The notes under the pieces: model-generated
What the model was told of the DNA's origin: nothing
Databases searched by the model: none
What the model saw: only the letters and a program-made list of their open reading frames with translations
DNA from: Ascaris suum
Lineage: Eukaryota > Nematoda > Chromadorea > Rhabditida > Ascarididae
Reading direction: 5' to 3'
Length of the DNA: 64,000 nucleotides
NCBI GenBank assembly: GCA_013433145.1
Contig: CM024183.1
Coordinates: forward strand, 6,305,703 to 6,369,702
Shown here: positions 17,641-30,267 of the stretch, in pieces
How positions within the stretch are numbered: the stretch's first letter is position 1
Layout of the letters: each line of letters starts with the position of its first letter
Program-made: the position numbers and the translations under genes

Positions 17641-20600
17641 AAATAACTGATTAGCTTTTAATTCATTTTTGCGCATTACGGAATCCAGTAGGAGGCAAAT
17701 GCAAAAGAGCATCGGACCGGAAGTTGAAACTTTTCGATCGCAGGATTTGATCCTATTGGGATAGGCGATTTTCTTTCTCCGTCGGTGTTTCCTATGAGGC
17801 TGAATGGTATGATGTGCCGTATACGGCGTTCAACGCATCGCATCGTATTGAGTTCGAATTGAATGATATCATTTAAATAATGGAAAATAGCGAGCTGATA
17901 CCGCAAGAAGGAAAACATCCTTCACTTGGAACGAGCATGATACAGCAGTTTTCTATCTTAGAATTCTATGAGGTTTGCCGTGTGTGTAAATAGGCAGAGG
18001 GTGCACATTTCGTTCGTTGCAATAGCGGTCATGCAACAGCGACTGAAGTAGAGCCAGCACTAATCCATGCAAAGAAACCTGGAATTTGCGACAATAAAAT
18101 GTAATTTGGAACCTTTAATGTCTATAATGAAGCGAAATCAATGAAACTTACGCTGAGAAAAGAGGAAGTGAAGACGGCATTTGAAAAAATAATGGTTTTT
18201 CTCGCGCGCACTTTGAAAATTTTCGAAAAAAGCATCGTACATCAATAGGGTACGAGCCAAAGACTGAAATTTTGAACTTTTTCGCTGTTCATTCATTCTT
18301 ACTTTGTCTTCCCTCTTACCTTAGAGAGTTGAGAATTTATCCTAGATCTTATGTTCCTTATTTTCTAAGTGACTTTGCCATCGTACCCATATGGCAAAAG
18401 TAAAAGTTAGTAAAATTTTCAGCATTGAATGAAAGCTTGTCTCTTCTTAATCGAGGACGAATGAGTAATGTTATTACACTGCATCTGTGCACAAACCTCT
18501 ATGGAAGGAATCGATTTTTTCGAGGCACTTCTAGAGGATGCGTTGTATTGAACTTGCTTTTAACTGTGTAACAGGATTGAGCACAATTGCTCAATGAACA
18601 CGATGGAAATATTATATCTTTATGTCCCTTTTGGTCATTTAATGTAGTGTACAAAGAGTTTGACAAGCGGAAGCAACTAGTTAATCCCGTCAAAAAGTGT
18701 ACCCGAATTTTGAACAACAAATTTCGTTTCACAGATTTCTGCTAGCTAATGCGCTACTGAAATAACGTAGGTTGCATCAAACCGATTCGATAAGATCAAT
18801 GAGGAAGAAATTGTTTCTGACTTTTTAAGGCGTTCCAAAGGAAGATAGTCTGTAAAGTCTGCAGAAAAGTTTGTAATTTATTGAATGAAAGCAAAAAGAC
18901 TTGAGGTGATTTAACCAAAATTATCAAGATTTCGAGCCGATATATGCTGGTGTCGGATAGGCATCTCAAAGTGGATAAGTAAAATGAGCAAATCTTATGT
19001 TTGTGAGCAGTTAGAAGTTCATATCGACTGGATGTATTAGAAAAAAAACGAGAATCAAATACGATGAACGACTCTGCTTTCATTTAACTGTTTGTAGAGG
19101 TAGCGAATTAATTGAGTTGCTAATATCGGAAGCTTGCTGACTTCTGCAACCAAGATACTCTCTGGCCGTCTACTAAATGTGCTGAAGGCGATTTCAAACC
19201 TTATTCTATCAACAGTCGCTACAGAGAGGGAGATAATTCTCAGTCTTTCTTTGTAGACAATGTGACGCAATATTGCAAGATTGCTAAAAAGCGCATTATT
19301 AGAATAGCTCATGAAAATACTTCATACGAACCAGATCAAATTAACAAAAATTACAGTAATGCAACTTACAACTTTATTACAACTTGATGAGAAGAATTGG
19401 AAATTTCTATTCAATTTTATTCTCTTTGACGGATTTTGTTGAATTACAAACAACGACGGCATAAACAATTTGAAAATCTGATACGGCCAACTGAATAGTT
19501 TTGAAAATATATTTCATAGCGAAGAGAAGCTGAATGGTTCCTTTTCAGACCGTTCATGTGATTGTGAAGCAACGACCGCCTTCCTCGCTTCAACAAGATG
19601 AGCTGATCACTGGGGCCGTTCAATTGCAGCAGTTTTCCACCTATTGGCTGCTGCGATCCAAAGTGCTTTCAATAATCTTTCTTCTTCGATTTCACCTGCT
19701 TTAAAGTATGAAATTAATGAACTACTATTAAACAGTTATTTATGTTGAATGGCTGACTATGCTTCCATTGTATTTGTTGTATTATTTGCAGCTTAGAATA
19801 TAAGGAATAGGTAATAATAGTCATTGGTGCATCAATGCATACTCTATGAAATCATATTACCTATGTTGCATCGTATTACTATCCGTATTACCATTCTAGG
19901 TGAAAATTGTGATCCTCCTAGAAGGCTGGATTCCTCTGAATTGCCTCCTTCATATGATGGCTAGAAGGCTAAAAGTATATGGTGGATGAGCCATTACCAA
20001 TTGCGATCAATGAGATAAACTTCATAGAGCGTTATTATAAAAGAAAAACAAGAGCTACAGAATGCAATGCCGCTCGTAACGTTGCTTAGAAGCTATGCAG
20101 AATCAAGTATGCATTTCATCGACCGGACAGGAGATGACTGAACTCTGCATATTTAAAACCATTGCGTCATGCACACACTCTTTTTGGATTTAGCAATAAG
20201 TAGATACAAGGAGCTTTTGAAATTTCACTGATACTCTCCTTGCACGTGCACTATATCATATTTGATTTAATCTTAGGCGCTTTCGTTTCAACGGCATCGC
20301 TGGCCGCATAGCATGAATCCTTGTGAACAACGCTAAAGAGCAGTCGTTGGTGATCGCAAGCGCTAGAAAAATAGTTGACAGTGGGGTGGGATGACGACAC
20401 TATCATTTCCAACTGGTCTCCAATAATCCTCAACGTTCCTCTAGTGTCCGCAAGTGGATGCGGCTATTACAAGCTAATCCTGCATCAGAACACCATTAAT
20501 ATGATTAAAAGGTGATAAAGGTGAAAATAAAGCACGAAATTGCTGCTGGCAATTTTCTATGCTTGCATTCCGCAACAAAATTGTTAGAAATTTTCGTGCT

Positions 20601-20981
20601 CAAATTCCATAAAGAAGTTATAGGCTATATTATATCGTTGTTTATGCTCACAGACATAGCTGGACCTTGTTTCTTGCTACTTCCATCCAAACATTTTTCC
20701 AATTCTCTACTGCAATAGGGCACAATTCATTCATAATAAAGTATAATAGAGCAATCTTCAACTTAAATAGCCTAAAGCAAGAAATGAAAAATCATTCTAG
20801 ATACATGGAGCTCCTCTCTAATATAACGAGTGCGATTACGTGGACTCTTTGCAAGTCTGCTTGGTTGTGCAAATTTTATGGCAATGATGAAATGCCCAAT
20901 TACATCACTATTATTTCCGTTTAGGCGATATTATGAGTGAATATAATTAATTATAGGAATCAGATGGATGCCTCTTCAGGA
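17641..20981. other. Stretch with no supported gene
   Basis: AT-rich, with only ORFs below 100 codons on either strand. No exon chain, RNA gene or transposon end was recognised. Confidence 0.5.
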
Positions 20982-21010
20982 TCATCCTCCTCATCCTCCT
21001 CCTCATCCTC

Positions 21011-21042
<32 letters not shown>

Positions 21043-21058
21043 GTCATCATCATCATCT
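20982..21058. repeat. (TCC/TCA) to (ATC)n microsatellite
   Basis: A pyrimidine-rich TCCTCATCC block passes into about 15 ATC units. On the minus strand it reads as a run of Asp codons in an 84-codon ORF (20947-21201), which I treat as an artefact. It sits about 190 bp before the coiled-coil gene start. Confidence 0.9.
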
Positions 21059-21226
21059 GAAACAGTGTAATCGATTATATACGATCCATTGTGGAAATTA
21101 GTCAGAACATGTAAACAAACCGTTTCAACATTAAATTCCACACAAGGACACCCACGTTGCATGCCACAACGATACCGCATCAACAGACATCTAACAATCA
21201 CTCGTTGCTTCCCTCACTGAACAGTG

Positions 21227-21233
21227 TTTACAG
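21227..21233 (+). promoter_or_regulatory. Probable trans-splice acceptor (TTTACAG)
   Basis: TTTACAG ends at 21233, ten nt before the ATG at 21244. This spacing is typical of SL addition sites in nematodes and supports choosing 21244 over the in-frame upstream ATG at 21157. Confidence 0.5.
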
Positions 21234-21243
21234 CGAATGTAAA

Positions 21244-22246
21244 ATGAATTTCCAAACTATAGCGGAACATTTGGGACGATCACAGTCGTTCATACTTAAA
21301 CAAAATCAACAATTAGAACAACTCCTCATCGATAATGTGCTATTACAATTGATGGTGAAAAACGATAATTGTGCATTTCATGAAGAATTCAATAAACTTG
21401 TTCAAGAGCTTAATTACTATAAAAAGGCTTATGAAGATACGAATGGATTGTTAAGTAAAGCGAAGAATGAATTAATGCTACAAGCTGAAGAAATTAATGA
21501 ACTTGAAGAGTTGAATATTTTTATGGAAGGAGGTATTGAGATGTTGAATTCACTCTTAGAGATAATAGATGCTAGAGAAGGAGATGCGCAACGACCGCTT
21601 GAGGAAATTCGTGAAAAACTTCTTAAAATGGTGGAATATGAAGAAAAAGCAAAAAATGAATTGATGGAAATGAAAAATTCAAAGATGGAACAAGTGAAAT
21701 TGATATGTATCACAAATATCAACAATGAATGTCTTCGTAAGGAAATCACTCGATTACGACGTAAATGTAGTTGCCTTCAAGGGAAGATTACCGTTGCAAG
21801 CGTTCAACCAGATGTGACTAATAACGAATTGAAGGACGCTATAACTGAATTAAAGGCTCTTCAAGTGTTAACGCACGAAACTCAATCAATTCGAAGCGAA
21901 TTCATCGGAAATCCGAATGCATGGATATTTGAGTGGTGCCAAATTAAGTACCAAAAAGAAGACGTCAGAACATGGAAACAAATCTTTTGAAGGTATTCTA
22001 AGGAAAATATCGGCTCGTAAAAGACGATCATATCGCCGCGTTCATTTCATGACACAACAATACTACCAAAACGGCCATGAACTAAACGAACTCCATTTGT
22101 TCGCTAATAAGCGTACATCTCTAGAGGACGCTGAACACGCTAGTCGAATCGCGCACGGAGCATCGACTTCAGCAAATACGAGCACAACTTCACAAAATTG
22201 CAAGAACTCGGTACATACTATTGAAGTAAAACGAATGAATGCATAA
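21244..22246 (+). CDS. Coiled-coil protein of unknown function
   Basis: I do not recognise the family. From ATG 21244 (MNFQTIAEHL) the frame is open to 21990. The product is Glu/Lys/Leu/Asn-rich with long heptad-like stretches (LVQELNYYKKAYEDTNGLL, EEIREKLLKMVEYEEKAKNE), so a coiled coil is the safest call. Centrosome, cytoskeletal or scaffold roles are possible but unproven. Near 21872-21990 a second frame becomes coding-like and runs to a TAA at 22244-22246 with a basic, Ser/Lys-rich end (SARKRRSYRR). The two parts can be joined by a 55-nt intron at 21948-22002 (GT...CTAAG), giving 315 aa, or by a single-base indel. The splice sites are weak and the intron would be far shorter than others in this window. 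An in-frame extension to ATG 21157 is possible, and so is an upstream exon. Confidence 0.55.
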
Positions 22247-25200
22247 TACTCCCACCCTCCTTGCCCCAAAAAAGCTAATGACTTTCCAAGAATTTGTATT
22301 CATCTGCTTCAACCTGCATGAAGTTTCAAAGGGAGCGGTTTCAAATACAATTTTATACATTTTTTTTTCTACTCATCAATTCTTTCAACGATGGCTTAAC
22401 GTGAGTCTAAGAAAAAATACTTTCAGAAAGGTTCTAAGAAGTTGATTTTATATTTGTGTTTGTATAAATATTGTAGATTGGTTCTTAAGCAAAGGCCTCA
22501 TGCCGCCTCGATCATGCCTGATTGCACTCCCGAAGATTCGAAAAAATCTATTTTATGGCAGAATTTTCCTTTACTACATTGCATCATCCTTGAAATTTTC
22601 GATGTCAGCCTCCACTTTGCGTACATTGCCATCTGGGACTATGGTAGGTTATAATTATGACCGAAAATGAAAAATGCGACCAGATGAATAAAAATGCTGC
22701 TGAAAAACTAACCACACGTTTCAGCTCAAAACATATGAAAAAAAAATGAAAAATATATTACAGAATGGATGCTGTGCTTGCCAAAAAATTAAATATTTGC
22801 TAGAGATGATAAAGAAAGGATCGGCGTAATCCAGGATTGATCCTAATGACTTACGTTAATCGAGGTAATAAGAATTTTTTCAACGCTAAGCATTTCTACT
22901 CAAAAAAGATCATTCTTTGAGGTTATTTTCAGTTTTGGCTATGATAACTCTACAAGCTGCGCCAAGATTTCCGGCATGCCATCATACTGAATGAATTGAT
23001 GAGAGGGCATTTGGTGCCGCACTTTTAAAAGAATCCATGAGATTCCTTCATTGATTTTTGCGATAAAGCTTGCAACTAATGCGTATAATACTTCATTTTT
23101 GAAATTAAATATGCAGTAATTTTAAGAAAATTTTCTCCATACCATTTTACATCTTCTGAAATTCCCAAATTAAATGAGTAGCACCTCATATTTTCCGTTC
23201 TGCTAAGATCCCCCCATTTTAATTCTCCTTCACCAAAAATATTCCTGATAGTGTCCATTACAAGATCCGATTCTTTATGATATATCGCTCTCTAGCTTTC
23301 TTTCCTCCATATTTAGCCGAACGATGGATCATGGTTCATTTAACTTATTTTCTTTCCATTCCTTGCTCTCCTAGGTAGATTCAAATGAACCGCAGTGTCG
23401 ACAAAGCAAAAGTTTGTCTTTAGACAGACTGGAAAATGGGCACTGAACATATCGCTGGCGTCCAATGTATCATCGTAAAGCTTCTTTTAGCAAAGCAATG
23501 AGACCTATGGACCTCTCCCCATTAGCCCTTTCTTTGAACAAAGAAGGCTTACGGGCTATAATTTCAGGGCGGCACCTTCAGTAGAATGTTCAATACGGAA
23601 GGAACATACGATCAGCATGGTACGACCTTATCGCTCTATTCATGCTAAATACCGCAGTCGCGTTGATTGCTTAGGTGCTTCAAGACGCTCACATATGCAT
23701 AGCTTTATAAATCAGACATACAACATTCGAGAACTTTCAGAGTATCGCATTTGCATATTATTCATTAACAGGGAAAAGAACGCATGATGAAGCAAAATCT
23801 TCGTTTCGTATCTGAGGGGATATCTTATCTAAATATTTCAACATATTTCTGCAAAAGCACCTCAGTGTGTTTGGTGAATGATGTATGTGAATAAGTTATT
23901 GCCCACGCGGAAATTTAACAACCAATCACCTAGAATGCTGCTAGCGTTTCGTCTCATACAACATCTGTCGCTTAGAACGCATGGAAGATTAGATTTTTAC
24001 GCCCCTGAAGTCATTAGCAGGAAACGAGGTATGCGAGCATTCCTTAAGTTCAGTCTTCGAGAGGAAACAAATTATTGCGATCCATCGTTAGCAAATCCAC
24101 TGCGAATATTTAATTTACAGGAATAGGCGTGACGTCTGATCGAGTGGTTGGTGATGGCACTGAATGCATAAGGAAATAAGAAGGTTCAGTTATGGCTTCA
24201 TGCTCACCGATGCGACGAACTTTACCATATTTTTTGCAAAGTATATGGCATCGTTGTGCATCCTAATGCATCTTCATCGTTGGCGATCAGTAATTATCCC
24301 TTTTTTTTCGAACTTTTGTTTAATGCCTATGATTATGTGACGGTACGCGTATAAAATGATCGTCATTTGCTCTTAAGGCATTTTTACAAAGGGCTTTTAA
24401 AAAGCGTTGATACATGTTTGCAAAGCAATGTTGCAGGAGGAATAAGCCACATATTCGACTAATTAGTAGACTTGATAAATGTAGATTGCATGGAGAACGG
24501 TATGCAAACAGGCTCTTTGAGCGATTGCAGAAAACCCTGAAGCAGATCAGTAGGTTATGGTTTTCTCACCTGGGTCTCAGTTTGTTCAGCGCTGCCTTAA
24601 TGCCGCATTTCGTTCAGGTTCTCCAATGGTCAGCTTCTTCAAAGATCAGGTTCTTGAAAGATCGGGTTCTTTGAAAAATCTTCAAAAATTATGCTGATTA
24701 GTTTATCAGCAATAAGAGATGCACAATTTCATATGAGAGGACGAGTGAATGAAAAATACATTAAAGAGCCGAGTACTGTTATTTTCATCTCCGAAAGGGC
24801 TCCTTCCAGAAAATATGTTTTTGATCGCATCCGAATTGCATCCGAATTGATCGCGTCATTTTCTGGAAAATCTGTTAGTAAACGGAATTGGGAGCTTGAA
24901 TGCTTTCGGTTGCACTGAATGAGAATGACTCGATGTACACACAACACTTGCTCCTCCCTTTTCTTGTGTTGAGTGGCGTCTCATTTTTCATGTAATACTA
25001 AATTTCTCTACGCCATCCGATAACACTGACGATCTCTTATGCAGATAGGAAACGCTTCTGAGAGAGAAAGGAAAATTTCAATTCATGGCAAGTGGAATAC
25101 TGTTGATAATATGCATTATAAATGATGCAATATGCATAAACGATCAAATGAGAAGAATGTGAAGAATAAGCTAACCAGTTACGAATTTACGAGATTATAA

Positions 25201-28200
25201 ACCGCATGAAATCAACGTTATTTTGATTTAGGTAAGTTTCAAAGGAATGTTGAGAAGATCATAATCGGTGAAGCTTGAAGATTCACCATAGCAACAAGAG
25301 TGGAATGGTCACACCTGAAGTGAATTGTCATTTCATTACTGACAACATCTTCACAGAAAAAGAACATGGTAAAACTTCCCAAAAAAATGAGAACACTTGG
25401 AGGAATCTGCTAGCAGGAACACCTCCGAAACCTCAACGAAACCAAAAGAAAGCAATCTGGCGCCAGCGCTGAGAATGTTGTAGCAAAAAGATTTCAGGGC
25501 CAATTTCATGCTGAAACGTAGTTGGGAGAGGGGAGAGAGGTGGAGGACGGATGGCAGGAACGGTGCTTGAGAGCTACTGCATGACGAATATTTGCTGACA
25601 CTCTTGACGAACAAAGTCTAGAACAAGAATGCTTTCGATCATACAATTCTATAGGAACTCCAGATAGCCTCTGTGCTGGATCATTTTCAGAGGAAGCACT
25701 AGGTGAAATCACAATAAAAACATATATGCATATGCGTTTTGTTTATCGGGATAGAACCACGATTATCTGAGTGTTACCTTCTGCTTCACCCGTAAATTTG
25801 TTCTAGTGTTCGCTTTGTGGAAAGTAAATTTAACGAAAGTAATATTGTGGAAAATTCACCTAATCCTTACAAATCGATAATCATCATCAATCGTATGGAA
25901 TAATTGCCATCATCTGAAGAGAGTAAAAGGATCCTTAGAATCTATTGTTTCCGACCATTAGTTAGAGTAACGATGAAACATTATTTTGTCCATGGAAATT
26001 TTTCCAGAAATGTGAGATTCTCTCCTGCCATCTCTTAGGAAATTCTCAGCATCACGCACAATGTTTCAACCCTGGGATAGCTGTGAATCACAAGCCTAAT
26101 ATTAAAAGCCTCATAATGATTGATAAAGCTTGAATTAAATGCATCTCACCTTGGTCACAAAGTAGTAAACTGCTTAGGAAGACGTCATCGCATTGTTATT
26201 ATGTCGGCAGATGCGTATGTGAGAGACGAATTGAAGATAGCCTCAGGCAATTTGCTCATCAACTCGTTCACCCAATATAACTAGAATGCGGGTTTTTTTT
26301 TTCATTGTGCTTCATTGGTTTTTGTAAAATCTTTCAGCTCTTAAAAAAGCTTGGGAAAATAAGTTCATGTAGCTTGAGAAAAAACACAAATGCATTTTCC
26401 TTTCCTAGAATTGCCATTGTTGGAGCAAGTAAATCCTCATCATAGAACGTATCAGCACCCAAATGAAATATTCGACAAATTGGCGAATTTATACTATTAT
26501 TATATCAATGGAAAGAAATAAAACAAAACAAAGGATAATGATACTGGAAATTTATTTTTAAACATATATTTCAACAATAATTAAATGCTGACTGTTTGAT
26601 GCAAAAAAAAAAATTCAACGTGATTTTAGTTCCCGAAAAGATGCTTACTCGCTAAATGAATAATAAAACTTCATTTCATCGACCGTAATCTATGAAATGC
26701 TAGCAAAACGGATAGCGGAGATTGCACGATATCACATTCACGAATCTTATTCTCGATAATGTCGATGGCAAATATCTATTTGGACGGCGTTCATCGCATC
26801 AAGCATATACTCCTCAAATGAAGCCAATATTTTTTGTCGTTATCTTTTTTCAGTAGCGACGATTTTCATTTTCTTTCGTTTTATCTTATTTCATAAATTA
26901 AGTTCATTAGGACATCGAAATATAATTTGAAGGATTTGAAATATAAGAAAACTATAACTTTGATAATTGAATAGTATCCAGCAAAAAATATAATCATATG
27001 TTCATTTATGTTGGAGTTTATTACGCCAGTTGATTACATAAATATCCAAATGCAACAACAAATGCCTATAATATAGGTTCCAACAAATTAGACTTGCTTT
27101 CTATGTCTTGAACAAAAAAAAAAACGTTTGCGTTCATTTTTCGGCAGCATTTTCGCCTGGATGCGCGAAGCATATGCTGCTATCACCAATGAGACGGTAA
27201 TCCAATATAAGAGGATGGCGTTTTGACAACAAATCCATCGTCAATTCTTACCAACTCTATTCAGTCCTTCAAGTTTTCTCGGTCTTTGAGCTGAAACTAT
27301 TGAAGAAACAGAGAAACGGAAAAATTGGTACTTATTCGTTTGCAGAAGAGTGCTATGCAAAATCGTATATATGGGAGCATGGAGATGGCATCACGCTAAT
27401 GCCTTTCACACAACGTCCTCCAAAATCAATTCATTTTAGAACTGTTGCAAAACGCGTAATTATTATGCGTATGTGTGTGTATGTATGTATATATGTTGGT
27501 ATGTATGTACGTGTATAAGCGCATATGCACATGTATATATACGTGTACGCGTGTTTGTGTTTTCGTTCGTTCGTGTGAGCGCACGGACACAAGAATATCT
27601 AGGTAGATCGTTAGTTTCATCTCAATAACAAAACAAACGCTCTTGTTGAACTTTATCGATAGAAGTTGTATCGTGTTTGCACTAGCGTTCTGGTACAATG
27701 TTGATGTTCGGACTCCAAATTTCAGCACTGTATATGTGTGTCGGCATTGGAATTGCATCTCAGTTCTTACTTCGGGGTCTTGAAATTTTAGCTTCTCGCC
27801 TTTATGTCGGAAAATATCTTTGCTATCGTAGCCTCCCTCATATGTCTGAAGCTTATTTCGTTTAGTTTGATCAATTCTAGCTCTGCTATCCGTTCACAAA
27901 AATACAATATTTCAGTGACGATTTTCTTTCAGAAAGCGGCTAGCGACGAATGCATAAGTCGGGTGTTAGAGAAAAAGATTTACTTATTATTATGTCATAT
28001 TTCTTGGTTGATTGTAGGCATGTCTCTTTGGCTCAAAGAGGTTGCTCGACGTTGTCTTTTTCAGCGATTACGATCTTGGAATCTATTCGTCTTAATGATT
28101 TCGAATTTTGCAAATTTCATTGAGAAATGTTTGTCGACTTCAGTTTATAATCCACTAAAATTCTACTGTTTCGGTTTTGAAATATTTGAAACCTAGAGTT

Positions 28201-30267
28201 TATTAGCACATAAGAAAAGCTCTTTATTGCATACTTAGCAGATTCTATTATGATCATAAAGTTGTTCATGACTATATAATCATAAAAATTTGAATTTTTA
28301 AGACATATTTCGGCTAAGTTGCTGCTAACTTTCACCATGTGACATCCTGGAAATACCTAATTAAATGTAATGTTTAGTGCGCTATCATAGAATTTCGCTT
28401 GACTTTTCAATGCAAATGGAGATCTGCATAAATCCAGATTTAATTCTATGCTTTTTTTTTTTTTTGCAATTTTATATTCACTTATTCTCAGAACGTTTTC
28501 ATTGTTCTCATCTCTTACTTTCATAGAGGAAAATTTGCATAAATTTTTGCACTATGAATATTTGCGTTATTCATTGCATGATCATGCATAATGCGAAAAT
28601 ACCGTAAAACGTCTATATGATTGCACTGAAGCATCGAAACTACAACGTACTAGATTCAATCGCCTTTCCACCATGCTGACATTGTTGTACGCATGAAATT
28701 TGCTGACATTGCTGAACATGCAAACGGGCGTTATATGTAACGAGATGATTGCACAAATGCGTTGATGTCAGATTGTGCTCGAGATTTCACCTACGGGTGA
28801 TTAACCACTTCGCTTTCTGTTGGAATCGCTCTTTTTATGCATGCTTTCTCAATCGAGATTTTTTCTACTTCGATTTCAAATAAGCCTTTATTATCAAATC
28901 GTTTTGGCTAAATTAGTTAATATTGTAAGCAACTGGATGAATTTATACTCTGTAAGAATAATATAAAATTGGTCGCACATCATTTCGCGTTATATTTACT
29001 GCAATGCTGGAAATAATTAAAACCGAATAAGTTTCCTCCCGTTTTTTGATGTCAATCTTCGAAAATAGCGTTTCGAAAAATACACTAAATAACGTGAGAT
29101 GAGCATTTTTGAATATTTTTCAGCGCATACCGATGACGTTTAGCTATTTCATATGCATATATTTAAGAAAATAATATATGAGAAATCCTTTAATTTTGAG
29201 AACTTTTTTGGGTCATCTTAAGAGAAGTCAACTACATTTGGGATTTGGAAAGAGGAAACCGACTGCCTACTGTTCTTTTCATTCACTGGCGTTTTATCTT
29301 GGTAGCACGAAATGGTCTCCTACTTCAGCTAATCACCATTGGCTGCTCAATATTAAGGTTTGCTGTAAGATTAGGTTCATTACGCATTCGTTTTGGAACA
29401 TAATTATACTACTGTCACTTCAGATGCACTGTGCTACTAGTTCCCTTCCATTTTCATCTCCGCTGTGATAGATGGATATTTAGACGTGTAGCCTGATTTG
29501 CATATTTGCCAGCTCGCCGTTTCACATGTCTGTCCATCTGTAAATATAAGTTGAAAAGCATGTGTGAGAGGATGGCATGATACGTAATTTGCTATCCGTT
29601 TATCTTAGCAACTAGCATATACATCAACACATATACGACGGTGCCATAATACGGCTTGTAAATGCAAATTTATTAAACTACATAAGTAGCTTGTTCTCAT
29701 TACGAAAGAGGCGAAACTCATATCAAACCGGTTGGTTGTTATTCGTTATTTAAGCAAATCGTCGTCACATATAAGAGAATCCACTCTTTAAAAATAAATG
29801 GATAAGTTTACTAGAGGGGATAACACTACATATGCTTTTGTAATTTCCATTAGCGCATCAATCATTTGCATCAACCATTAGCACTTGATAGATTGCGCTT
29901 ACGAATCCATACGTTTTTACCTCATTTGATGACGCAAATTCTTGATGGACTTTGTGCTTTAATCCTTTCGAAGTTAAACTAAGATTTTGGCTTAGAACTC
30001 ATTTAATGGTATACATTATATTCGCCAACGTTTTCTTCTACTCCTATGACTTCAAAGTTAAAAGCACCGAAAAGATAAATAGGCAGATATGCGCATATAT
30101 ATTAACACATATATGACATCATAATAGTTCATCTTGCAATAGCAAACTTCAAAGAAGCCAAAAAAGAATCTAATTCTTTCGTTCTTGCAAAAGCATTTAT
30201 ATTCGTCGAATTTGATGTTAATTTACAGATTCACTTATAAGCAGACGAAATAGAAAATAATTTTCAG
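22247..30267. other. 8-kb stretch with no supported gene
   Basis: Very AT-rich. The longest plus ORF is 130 codons at 27804-28196, hydrophobic with no recognisable domain. Missing 5' exons of the gene at 30268 probably lie here, but I could not identify one with the required phase 0 donor. Candidate poly(A) signal AATAAA at 22687-22692 could serve the coiled-coil gene. Confidence 0.4.
27470..27562. repeat. Alternating purine-pyrimidine simple repeat
   Basis: A mix of TATG, TGTG, GTAC and CGCG steps over about 90 nt (for example TGTGTGTATGTATGTATA and ACGTGTACGCGTG). Such tracts can form Z-DNA in vitro. ORFs across it on the minus strand are low-complexity. Confidence 0.7.

Noticed and set aside
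17274..17712. ORFs rich in Val/Cys/Ser or Arg/His/Thr
   Set aside because: Translations of the ACAGAC simple repeat.
20947..21201. Minus-strand ORF with poly-Asp run
   Set aside because: Explained by the ATC microsatellite; no splice or family support.
27804..28196. 130-codon hydrophobic plus-strand ORF
   Set aside because: No periodic membrane topology or family signature, no exon borders, and AT-rich composition that favours chance hydrophobic codons.
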